A stretch of DNA of 31,454 nucleotides, taken from positions 1-31,454 of the forward strand of contig CAICTM010001336.1 in NCBI GenBank assembly GCA_903772945.1, in the 5' to 3' direction. This stretch comes from Seminavis robusta (lineage: Eukaryota > Bacillariophyta > Bacillariophyceae > Naviculales > Naviculaceae). This document shows positions 20,565 through 31,454 of the stretch, piece by piece. Each line of letters begins with the position of its first letter. Within the stretch, counting starts at the first letter, position 1. Position numbers and translations under genes: made by a program. The notes under the pieces are model-generated. The model was not told the DNA's origin. It ran no database searches and was given only the letters and a program-made list of their open reading frames with translations.

Positions 20565-22334
20565 TTAGCTATCTTCCTTTTTGGAGGCAGAAGGTTTTCT
20601 CCTCTTGCTTCCACGAGCCCGTTCCTTGGAACGTCGTGCACCAGCCTGTCGTGGACCCGAATCTGTCCTTGGCGCTGCTGGTGGTGTATCAACCGTGCCG
20701 GAAGCTGCAATTGTCGTCGCAACTGGGGCGGCAGCCACGGGCTCCTTGACTGGTTCCTTCTTGGGTGCTTGCTGTGATGATCGAGGAAAGACACGTCGAA
20801 TGTAGACAAGTTGAGTTAGTTGGCGAATTGTGGATCTACCGTTTCACGACGAGTTGAAAACCAAAACAAGCGAGCAAGCAACCACCACACAACAGTCTGT
20901 ACCGGTACCTACCTTCTTGGCTACCTTCTTGGCAAGCCCCTTGTCAATCGCCTGCGATGCAGCTTCTGCAAGTCGCATCACCAACACATTTTCTCCATTG
21001 AGTGGCTTGGAGCTAATGGCACCAAAGCCCGCCGCTGCGTCTCCGGGTCCTCGTGTCGCCACCAAGCCAGAGCCGGATACCTCAACGATCATTTTCCCAA
21101 CCGTGACACTGTTGAAGTCCACCAGTTCTTGCCAGACAATCTCCACCTTGCCATCACCGGCACGCTTGGCAATGACAGGTCGCGCTCCCGTCCGAATGGC
21201 AGCAATATCATAGGTACGCAACACGGCTGGAGCCCACTTGGTGGCCAACCAGTCCGCCAGACGCTCTGTATCGGGAACCGACGAAAAGGATGCCGAAAAC
21301 AACTGCGCCCCGGCGCCCGACTCGAGCATTTTGGCCGATCGTTGAAACTCTTCTTGCCAGGTTTCTTCTCCCACGAGATCGCTCCCCATTTGCGAAGAGA
21401 GACACAAATCGAGACCAGTGGCCGATACCTTGTCCAGCAAGATCCGAGCTGCAGCTTCTCCCACGGAATGTCGCGAAGAGCGCGTGTTCTTGCCCATCAT
21501 GACATTTCCCGTGACGGTGAGAGTTGGATCGATGCGTACGGATCGAGTCATGTATTCCTCACAGAATTCGGGGTTTCGTTGGGGTCCTCCCACCAAGGGT
21601 GAGAAATCGGGGGATGATTCGGGCGTCCCAAAGAGTTCTCCATGACGCAAAATGGCCAATTTGGAAGCATCCGCTGCCATGGCCTGTGTAAGTGTGGCCG
21701 GTAAAGAAACACCACCTCCTCCCACGAGGGATCCCACCAAACTACCAAGACCACCCTTTTCTTCTTGTGGTTGTTCAGTTTCAATATCTTGATCCAAAGC
21801 GGACAAAATGGCCACTTTGGCACCACTGACAGCTGGTGCCACCTGTTTGGCCGCCAACTTGATGGCATTTTTCCAGACTTGCGTGGGATCTTCCTTTGAG
21901 TTTTCCATGGCTTTGGCCGCCTGTATACCATCAAATGTACACGCCATGCCATTGGCTTGTCCACACCATGTCGATACAGCTGCCACGGCCGATTTTGGGT
22001 CTTCTTCTGGGAGGAGCAAACTTTCGGCATCGGCTCCTGCCAATTCGACACTGCCACCGGCACTGGCAATTTCGTCCAATGCCGATTGCGACAGGACCAC
22101 ATTGGGATTTCCCGTTTGGGATACGACAAACCATCGGACGGCACTTCCCATGGTGGCCGCCTTGACCGCTGTCACTTCACCCACTCCACCGGGTGGGGAA
22201 ATTACCACCAAGGTTTTTTCGGCGGCCATTCTCAGGGCTACATCATTGTGAAAGAAATTATTTCCTCGTGGGGCCACAAAGGCCAACGTTGGAGCTGCCG
22301 AGAGCAGACAAAGAGCCCAAAATCGTACCATCAT
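20565..22334 (-). CDS. Plastid-targeted protein of unknown function, 542 aa, two exons
   Basis: The model is exon 1 22334-20913 (474 codons) and exon 2 20771-20565 (68 codons plus TAA). The intron is 141 bp, with donor GTAGGT and acceptor CATCACAG, phase 0. The start is the ATG pair MMVRFWALCLLSAAPTLAFVAP: a signal peptide followed by AFVAP, with Phe at the cleavage site, the diatom signature for import into the four-membrane plastid. The mature part begins KTLVVISPPGGVGEVTAVKAA, a Gly-rich turn after a beta strand that hints at a Rossmann-like nucleotide fold. The rest is Ala/Gly-rich with no catalytic motif I recognise. Exon 2 encodes a separate tail rich in Pro, Ala, Lys and Arg (KERARGSKRRKPSASKK). 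I do not recognise the family. Confidence is high for gene and targeting, low for any function. Confidence 0.85.
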
Positions 22335-22873
22335 GGTGATGCAGCTTTGTATTGCAAGTGTCAATGCTACTGGCTAACTTTGAGTTAGTTCAATGAAAAA
22401 GATCATGAAGAAGCCCTGCTTTGCTGTCGCCACAGCCGCAAATACCTCTCGGCTTCTTCCTCATTTGTCTGATTGAGTGCCACCTTGAACCAACGTCAGT
22501 CTCGAGCTCACTTCCGATTGATTCAATCCCGAATGACGTCATACAAGTGTTTTGTCGAACAACATGTGCAAGTGGCACCTGTCATTCCAGGTGATTTAAC
22601 GGCAATAATGACCGCGACTTCTACGGATGCCTCACCAGTCCCATTTCAGATTGGATCTTTTCCAAGCAAGCAAGCGGAAGTAACTTTTTGTTCCTGCATG
22701 GCGATCGATCAGGTTGCTATGCTTCGGCACTTCTATAAAAATCCGGCCGATTTTGTGAACGAGAATCCACACCACAAAACAAAGGCTTGAGAAGAGGACG
22801 AGCTTGCACTAATAACAGTGCTAGGTATTGTGAGAGTGCGAGTGTATGCAGTTGTTGGATTGGATCCACCATC
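22335..22873. promoter_or_regulatory. Divergent promoter, plastid-protein and ACAP genes
   Basis: These 539 bp separate two divergent start codons. They contain the 10-bp palindrome ATGACGTCAT (22533-22542) and a TATA-like TATAAAA (22734-22740), about 130 bp before the ACAP ATG. Frames that run through the region have no domain similarity. Confidence 0.55.
22533..22542. promoter_or_regulatory. Perfect CRE/bZIP palindrome
   Basis: ATGACGTCAT contains TGACGTCA, the full cAMP-response-element type site bound by bZIP dimers. TGACGT elements are known to mediate CO2/cAMP control of diatom carbonic anhydrase genes. Whether this one acts on either neighbour is inference. Confidence 0.5.
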
Positions 22874-25747
<2,874 letters not shown>

Positions 25748-26576
25748 AGAATTTTCAATCACAACGCGCTTTGTTGGAAGCCATTCGTCCATATACAACA
25801 GTAACTGCGATATATTTTGCAAGAGCCCTCGCTTCGTGCCTCTATAGCAATACGTACCGGTACCTTCCTGGCCGTTGCTTAGTTAGAGCAAGAACGCGGC
25901 GGCTGACAGGCGGCAACCTGTGCGGGGGATCCAAACGGGAGCCAGCCCACGATGAGAGCGGAGCCCCCAGCTGAGATAGGAAGAGCGATTCCAGGACAGA
26001 CGAAAACACGGTCAGCAAGATGGTGACGCCTGAGGCCACCAAGAAGTTTCGTAAGCATCAAGCATTTCCATAATTCGTTGCTGCTCGAGATGATGATGCC
26101 TCTTTCCTATCCTAGTTTTTGTCATCGTTCTATCCTATCCGTTCGTAAACTTCCTCTAAGTCGGTGCCTCCCCAACTTAGTTAGATGATCGATGATGCCT
26201 CTCTTTGAAGTGATTTCTTGTCACCATTCCGAAGGAGTGTTGAGACAGCTCGGCGCGCAGCGAGGAGCATTGTTCTTGGGGCTGGCACCGGCAGCTCCCT
26301 CTGTACCCTCTACAGTACTAGCTAGTAGTAGCTAGCTCTAGCTACCTGGAACCGGTAGCTATGCAAAGCCTGTGGAGCCACGACTTATCCAAGGTAACAG
26401 AATCTTGCCGACATGTATGACCATCGACAAAATTTATCAATTGCAGCAAAAAGTGAGTATTCTAAATATAATTTACTGGGATTGACAGAGACAACCCATC
26501 AAGCCACAGTTCTGTTGCCTCGTGCCGATCGTTCGTCTCATAGTTTGATTGCTTTGATCGATCTCATCTAAGAATC
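25748..26576. other. Intergenic region upstream of the P450 gene
   Basis: This 829-bp stretch includes a copy of the palindrome GTACCGGTAC (25854-25863), TAGC/CTAG-rich simple sequence (about 26310-26365) and, on the minus strand, a possible TMEM256-like relic (25879-26057). The P450 promoter should be in its right end; no TATA box is clear. Confidence 0.45.
25879..26057 (-). pseudogene. Possible TMEM256/DUF423 C-terminal relic
   Basis: Two overlapping minus-strand frames together resemble the last two membrane spans of the TMEM256/DUF423 family: FLVASGVTILLTVF in one frame, then GIALPISAGGSALIVGWL in another, ending at a TAG/TAA-rich stretch. The family usually has LLASG.T..., then a P-GG---GWL ending. 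A frameshift separates the two parts, a stop (TGA) lies just upstream of the first, and I found no N-terminal half. It is either a decayed fragment or chance hydrophobic similarity. Confidence 0.3.
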
Positions 26577-28282
26577 ATGGATCTGAATGACCCCCAACAT
26601 GTGCTGGCAGCACTTGTTGTGGTCATCACTTCGATTGGGGTATTGGCTGCAATCTTGAAACGCCATCTCGAAACACTGAAGCCATTCAAGGACCTCCCTA
26701 TGCCCGACGGCAGTCATTGGTTCCATGGCCATGCAGAAAAATACTTCAATGTTGACTTTCAAGAAGGTGTCAAGCACCTAACAACTGATTTTGCCAATGA
26801 GCACGGTTTGTCTGGGAATTGGCTTGCCAACGAGCCTGTTTTGTGCATCAGCAACTATAAAGATGCCAGGCAAATCCTGATGACTGAGTACTCCCGTCGG
26901 GAGCCTTCCCTTTTTGTTCACCATTTGAGGGGCTTCTGTGGACAGAGAAACTTTCTAATCGTTAATGGTAAGGAGTGGAAGGCCAAGAGAGATGCCGTCA
27001 CCCGAACATTCGACGAAGATTTCATGAAGGCATCACAAGTTGCCATGAAACAAGTGACGCTAACCTTGGTTGAGTCTCTCAAAACCAAGCTAAGCAACGA
27101 AGGTGGATCGATACAAACGGACGTGCAGCCATTGATGAAGCTAATTACTTTGGATGTGTTCGCAATGATGGCATTTGGAGAAGATCTCAAATGTTGCAGA
27201 GAGTTGGTCCCTTCCAAACTAGCGCAGTCCTTTGACTTTATCTTGGCAGAATTTGCACGACGGATGGCCGGCCCCCTCAACCCAGCCAACCTTCTTTATT
27301 GGATGCCAACGCCGCTCAATATGCGCCACAAGCACGAGAAAGAGATGCTTTTCTCGTTTGTCAACGACCTCGTCGAAAAACAGCGCCGCCAAAAGACCCA
27401 AGACAATCTGATGCTATCTCGATTGATGCATGCACAAGCGCATGTGCTTGGAAAGAAGTCTATCGAAGAGGTGTCCTCGAGAGTCCTCTTTGACGACATT
27501 ATGGTAGGATTTCGTATTGTGCAAGCCGTACTGTACTCATACCGGTACCGTGTCATCTCACTCACGTTGTACTACTTTGTTGCGGTTTCCAGCTTCTCCT
27601 CTTCGCTGGATATGACACCACGAGTATCACCCTCATGTATGCCTTGTATCTCCTTAGTATCAATCCTGATATTCAGGAGCTGTGTGCAGAAGAGACCTTT
27701 AACAAGAGCCTTGAAGACCCCAAAGAACTCGTCTACACAAAGGGCGTCGTGCAGGAGACACTCCGCATGTATCCTCCTGGCCCCCAGACCACTCGTACGG
27801 TCAGCAGGGACAAGACGTTGGAAAGTGGCTTCAATGTCCCCAAGAATACGTATGTGTACGTTTCTATTTGGTCCATTCATAGAAACGAAAAGATCTTTCC
27901 CCAGCCCCTGCAGTTTCGACCCGACCGATGGGTCAAGCTTGTTGATGGCACGGATTCTGCCACTGCCAACGACTCTTCGCAAGCCAGCAAGAAGTGGGTA
28001 GAACGAGCCAGCATGGAAGAGCCAAAGGAAGAACCTGGTTGCACCATTGCCGCGGCGAATCACAAGGCATTCTTCCCCTTTTCTGCGGGGGGCAGGTCCT
28101 GCGCCGGCCAAAAGTTTGCTCTTGACGAGGCAATCATTGTACTCGCGACTCTTGTCAAGCATTTCCAATTCAAGCTGGCGGATCCAACTTTCAAGCCTGA
28201 TATCCAGATTCGTGGTATTTTGCAGATGCCAAAGGACGGCATTCCTCTTACTATTGAGATGCGCAAGAAGACAAACTTCTAA
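26577..28282 (+). CDS. Cytochrome P450 monooxygenase, 538 aa, two exons
   Basis: The model is exons 26577-27503 (309 codons) and 27593-28282 (TAA). The intron is 89 bp with donor GTAGGA and acceptor TTTCCAG, phase 0; without splicing the I-helix is broken. The protein is a heme-thiolate monooxygenase anchored in the ER by an N-terminal span (LAALVVVITSIGVLAAIL). Visible motifs: I-helix oxygen-binding LLLFAGYDTTS (310-320), K-helix ETLR (Glu 364, Arg 367), FRPDRW, and heme loop FSAGGRSCAG with the ligand Cys at about 479. An insert between FRPDRW and the heme loop (DGTDSATANDSSQASKK) is longer than usual for the family. General layout suggests the CYP4/CYP97-like side of eukaryotic P450s, but subfamily and substrate cannot be told. 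There is no plastid leader. Confidence 0.93.
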
Positions 28283-28629
28283 TGGACTTGTTGGCCAGTT
28301 TGATTGATCTCGTTTTCTCCATGAAGGTGAACTTCAGGGGCCCCGCGCTGTAGTTCTCCCAGAAGCTTGATGAAGCATATTATACCTGTATGATACTTAG
28401 CAATTACTAACTGCTGTAGCTGGTTCCTTTTGGTTGATGAAAGAGTTTGTGTGCATCCCGAGGTGTCGAAACGTCGGAGCTGTGTGGAGTGGCGAACACG
28501 GAGAGCCGTTTGTCTCTTTTTGGCGGAGCAGTACCATGGAACAACAAGCTGGTAACATGGAAATACCGGTACCGGTACTTCCTTCTAAAGCTCAAACCTT
28601 CCGTCTTCTGACCGAGTGGTACCGGTACC
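28283..28629. other. 3' flank of the P450 gene
   Basis: No gene is seen. It contains two overlapping ACCGGT sites at 28565-28578 and the palindrome GTACCGGTAC at 28619-28628, directly against the microsatellite. Confidence 0.5.
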
Positions 28630-28739
28630 AGTACAGTACAGTACAGTACAGTACAGTACAGTACAGTACAGTACAGTACAGTACAGTACAGTACAGTACA
28701 GTACAGTACAGTACAGTACAGTACAGTACAGTACAGTAC
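28630..28739. repeat. Perfect pentanucleotide microsatellite (AGTAC)22
   Basis: Twenty-two uninterrupted AGTAC units make up 110 bp. The unit has no stop in any of the six frames, which explains three long but meaningless frames across it (repeating YSTVQ or LYCTV). Confidence 0.98.
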
Positions 28740-29352
28740 GGACAGCGGGTCAACAGCACCACAATGTAGCATGCCAGTTTTAGTCTTGTGTTTGCTAGTG
28801 ACTGAATAAACAATGTTCCCAAAAATCTTAAAAGATCAGAGATTTTGTTATTTATTATGCCTAACCTTGTTAAGGACACACTATCGTGTGAAGTACCGGT
28901 AGCCCCCAGATACATTAAGTGTGCAATACACGGCTCTTAGCCTTATTCGCGACTCGATCCTAGATAGGGTTTGAGTTCGACTCATGACTGAGTCTCTCGT
29001 GAATAAGTCATTTGAGACAGGGTTCTCAATGACCGCGCTAGTCATACTAGGTTGATGATGAACATCGCTCTAGATATTAGCCAGCGTGGAGTACTTCCAC
29101 GCTACTAATCCAGGCTAGACAAACCATTCCACGCGTTCCGTTTTAGGATCTGGGAGAGACGTAGGATTACTACCACAACCTACTCTTTCACCTCTCACAT
29201 AGTCTCCCGCGGAAGTCAGATCTACGATCCCTTGATTGATGATTCTCTCGTTGATTAGTTTTTCATAGTTTCTATGTGTGCTCTATAACTTTCATTCTCT
29301 CTCAAAACTCAAAACACTCGAAAGATCTTTTAAACCTAGCTTTTAAGCGTTA
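28740..29352 (+). repeat. Probable 5' LTR/leader of a Ty3/Gypsy relic
   Basis: Non-coding DNA lies immediately before the Gypsy remnants and is in the right place for an LTR and leader. It contains a perfect 8-bp-stem hairpin at 29083-29103 (AGCGTGGA and TCCACGCT) and an imperfect inverted repeat at about 28962-29009 (CTTATTCGCGACTC against GAGTCTCTCGTGAATAAG). LTR ends and primer site were not identified and no second copy is in the window, so the assignment is positional. Confidence 0.35.
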
Positions 29353-29583
29353 GTGCATTTTGTTAATAAACACAATACTTTCAGCTACCCACTCAACCTA
29401 TTCTTTCACCATGAAGATGCCTCAAACGGAAGCAGCGTTCCGCAACTTCGAGAAACAGTTGCGTCGTTGACAAAACCCATTCTTCCTCTCGTCGACAATG
29501 AGAAGAAACGAGATCGACGATACTCGTGCAACCACTGCAAATTTCGCAACCATGTTGCCAAGCGCAAATCAGAAAACTCATGA
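29353..29583 (+). pseudogene. Gypsy gag zinc-knuckle remnant
   Basis: A short frame ends with RRYSCNHCKFRNHVAKRKSEN: a CCHC knuckle (C-X2-C-X4-H-X4-C) whose last Cys has become Arg. The flanking basic residues are typical of the gag nucleocapsid. Its position before the protease remnant agrees with Gypsy order. Confidence 0.5.
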
Positions 29584-29769
29584 CAAATGAGGACAACTCC
29601 TTTATCAATTTCAATCACTTGGATGGAGAAATACTCTACTGAGGATTAGGCCAGGATGATACCAATCGGAACCATGTTTCCGATTTCTCATACCAAAGTG
29701 AAAAAGATTCTCACTAACTAGTAAACAAGAAATTGGTTTGCAACTGTGAACTAACTACGGAAATTTAGG

Positions 29770-30270
29770 ATGATTGCTCTAGAAAGCTGCTCAACTAGAC
29801 GTCTGATCGATCTGTTCAGCATTGTTAACCTCGGTCCGTGGCCAACCCCTCGTAAACGTCGCAAGACAAGAAACCTCAAACCCTTCGTCTATGTTAGATT
29901 TAACAAGCGAGAAAAAGGGAAACCAAATACCGTTACACTCCGTTTGCTTACTGGAACAGGAGCATCCCGGAACCTTGTTTCTCAACACTCATGCTAAAAG
30001 AATTAGCATGAAGATCTGGGGGCGTCCAAACAGATGGTGACTACCCCTGCAGGGAGAATTAAAACACCAGCACGAAGTGCAAGGTGCATTTATGATTCCT
30101 GAATTCCACGAAGATAGAATTATCGAGTGGGATTTAAACGTCACCCAAGAGCTTGGGGGCGTTTGACATGATCATCGTAGGTCGAGACATTCTCTCTGAC
30201 TTAGGATTCAAGTTCGATTTCACTACCATGTCAGTGGATGGGACGGCGCATCTATTTCCTAATGAAAGAT
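29770..30270 (+). pseudogene. Gypsy aspartic protease remnant
   Basis: Two pieces in different frames are visible. The first is VTLRLLTGTGASRNLVS (about 29930-29985), where the catalytic D-(S/T)-G-A reads GTGA, so the active Asp is Gly. The second is FDMIIVGRDILSDLGFKFDF (about 30163-30225), the usual C-terminal block of retropepsin-like domains in Gypsy elements. Stops and frameshifts between them mean it is inactive. Confidence 0.7.
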
Positions 30271-30390
30271 AGCGGACACCAATGAAGAAGAAACTTCTTC
30301 ATTTCCTGATCCTACTGCTGTTGATGACAGTGCAGATCCTCTCAAAAGATTCTTGAATCGAAATACGAAAAAGCTTGACTTAAGGCAGGT

Positions 30391-30985
30391 TTGCCAAAGT
30401 CAAGATCAGTTAACACGGAAGAGAAGAGAACGCTTCATTCCTTACTGACGAAGTACTCTGACCCTATTCGATGGTACTTTAGGAAAGTGGCAGATGGACG
30501 ACTACGAAGTAGAATTCTCCCTGATGCTAAACCCTATCATGCTAGTGGCTTATCCTATTCCACTTTCCTACCAACACTACTTAAAATGGAGGTTGAATTC
30601 TCTGCGAAGCAGGAGCAACTTAAGAAGGTAATAAGTTCCGAGTGGGCGGCACCAAACTTTATCTATCATTGCCCAAGAAAGATGGATCTGTACGGTTCAT
30701 CTGACTCGGGAACTAGAACAAAAGGATTAATTAGCGGAAGCCTTATCCTATTCCAAAAATACAGACATTGCTCTTGAATCTAGATGGAATCAAGATACGC
30801 TACTAGTCTAGACCTATAACATGGGATGACTATCACATCGAGCTGTCACCTCACTCGAAACAACTCTGACCAACGTACTCCACTCCGTGGGGAAAGTACG
30901 AGTACAGAGGTTGCCAATGAAGCATATGTAATAGTCCCCACATCTTCCAAGAGAAGATGCGAACACTAATGGACGACCTAATTCC
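30391..30985 (+). pseudogene. Gypsy reverse transcriptase, N-terminal half, frameshifted
   Basis: Remnants follow in the expected order across several frames: EEKRTLHSLLTKYSDP, then DGTLGKW in another frame, DAKPYHA, SSEWAAPNFIYHCPRKMDL (finger region), LNLDGIK (about 30777-30797), and later PWGKYEYQRLPM and FQEKMRTLMDDL (ending about 30985). The catalytic YxDD motif that should come next is not on this strand. Many indels and stops mark an old copy. Confidence 0.75.
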
Positions 30986-31454
30986 GTGTGGATGAACGAA
31001 TGTACTCGTTGAAGTCGGGTAGAAAGCGGCAGGTTTCTTTGCTGATGATCTTGTTCATCTGGCTAAAGGGCTTGTCGTGTTCCGCTTCCCATTTTCACTG
31101 TGTTGTTTTGGAAGTCAAGCGAAGCGAGAAGTGGGCCAGACAAATGTGATCGTCTATCCACATGTCTCGATAGAAGTTCACTAGTCCAATTGATCTACGG
31201 AGTTCTTTTCTGTTGGCAGGAGGAGCGATATTCTGGATCTGTGTGTTGTTGTTGGTGTGGGTTATGGGTTGGATCTGTCTCGAAGTCAATCAGTACTAGG
31301 GACTGTTCAGTTCTCCTCTATGCGAAGAAGGCTTAGGTAGGCATTATCTTAAAGTACGGCTTCTCGAGCCTTCGGAAGAACTTTTCAACGTGATCCGCCA
31401 TATCGCCGTTGGTTAGGATTAGTAGATCATCAACTCGTATGCCAGGACGTATTC
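30986..31454 (-). pseudogene. Gypsy RT C-terminal half, inverted orientation
   Basis: On the minus strand, starting at the window edge: EYV..., then IRVDDLLILTNGDMADHVEKFFRRLE (active-site motif with DD, thumb start), then QIQNIAPPANRKELRR and IGLVNFYRDMW (connection region, ORF 31289-31095), then ISKETC and PDFNEY near 31030, the start of RNase H. These follow directly after the segment that ends at 30985 on the plus strand, but lie in reverse orientation. Stops and frameshifts are frequent. Confidence 0.72.

Noticed and set aside
28407..28915. Three long frames with LYCTV or YSTVQ repeats
   Set aside because: They are produced by the AGTAC microsatellite, which lacks stops in all six frames.
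28966..29008. tRNA-like T-loop (GAGTTCGACTC)
   Set aside because: No acceptor, D-arm or anticodon stem can be drawn around it. It is part of an inverted repeat in the Gypsy leader.

Overview
The window reads as nuclear DNA of a stramenopile alga, most likely a pennate diatom. The clues are a Copia element of the diatom CoDi type, a protein with a diatom-style bipartite plastid leader (signal peptide ending in an AFVAP-like motif), short GT-AG introns of 69-141 bp in compact genes, and mixed retroelement relics. The species is inferred, not read directly.

Layout. The left third (1-8.9 kb) is repeat-rich. It holds a 5'-truncated tyrosine-recombinase reading frame (581-1213) followed by a 210-bp direct repeat separated by 475 bp (1314-1523 and 1999-2208), an arrangement like the 3' end of a DIRS/PAT/Ngaro-type retroelement. 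A minus-strand Copia element follows (3' LTR-like stretch about 2209-2898, pol 2955-6152, protease-containing ORF 6124-7131), with its gag zinc knuckle and 5' LTR not recognisable. Next is a 405-bp element with terminal inverted repeats (7318-7722) that contains 18 copies of a CGTCTCCTAA motif in two nine-site arrays. I regard this as the most unusual structure in the window.

The centre and right (9.1-28.3 kb) hold six spliced host genes. I rebuilt each by hand from reading frames, splice sites and codon phase: a 79-aa single-pass membrane protein (9094-9529, +); a 2874-aa coiled-coil protein (9669-18564, -); a TsaE-type ATPase of tRNA t6A synthesis (19152-20363, +); a plastid-targeted protein of unknown function (20565-22334, -); a BAR-PH-ArfGAP-ankyrin protein of the ACAP type (22874-25747, +); and a cytochrome P450 (26577-28282, +). 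They sit in convergent and divergent pairs with short spacers. They are ordinary housekeeping or membrane-traffic genes and do not form an evident pathway cluster.

The right end (28.3-31.45 kb) has a perfect 22-copy AGTAC microsatellite and a heavily mutated Ty3/Gypsy relic. In that relic the part of reverse transcriptase from the catalytic DD motif to the start of RNase H lies on the opposite strand, as if about 470 bp had been inverted in place.
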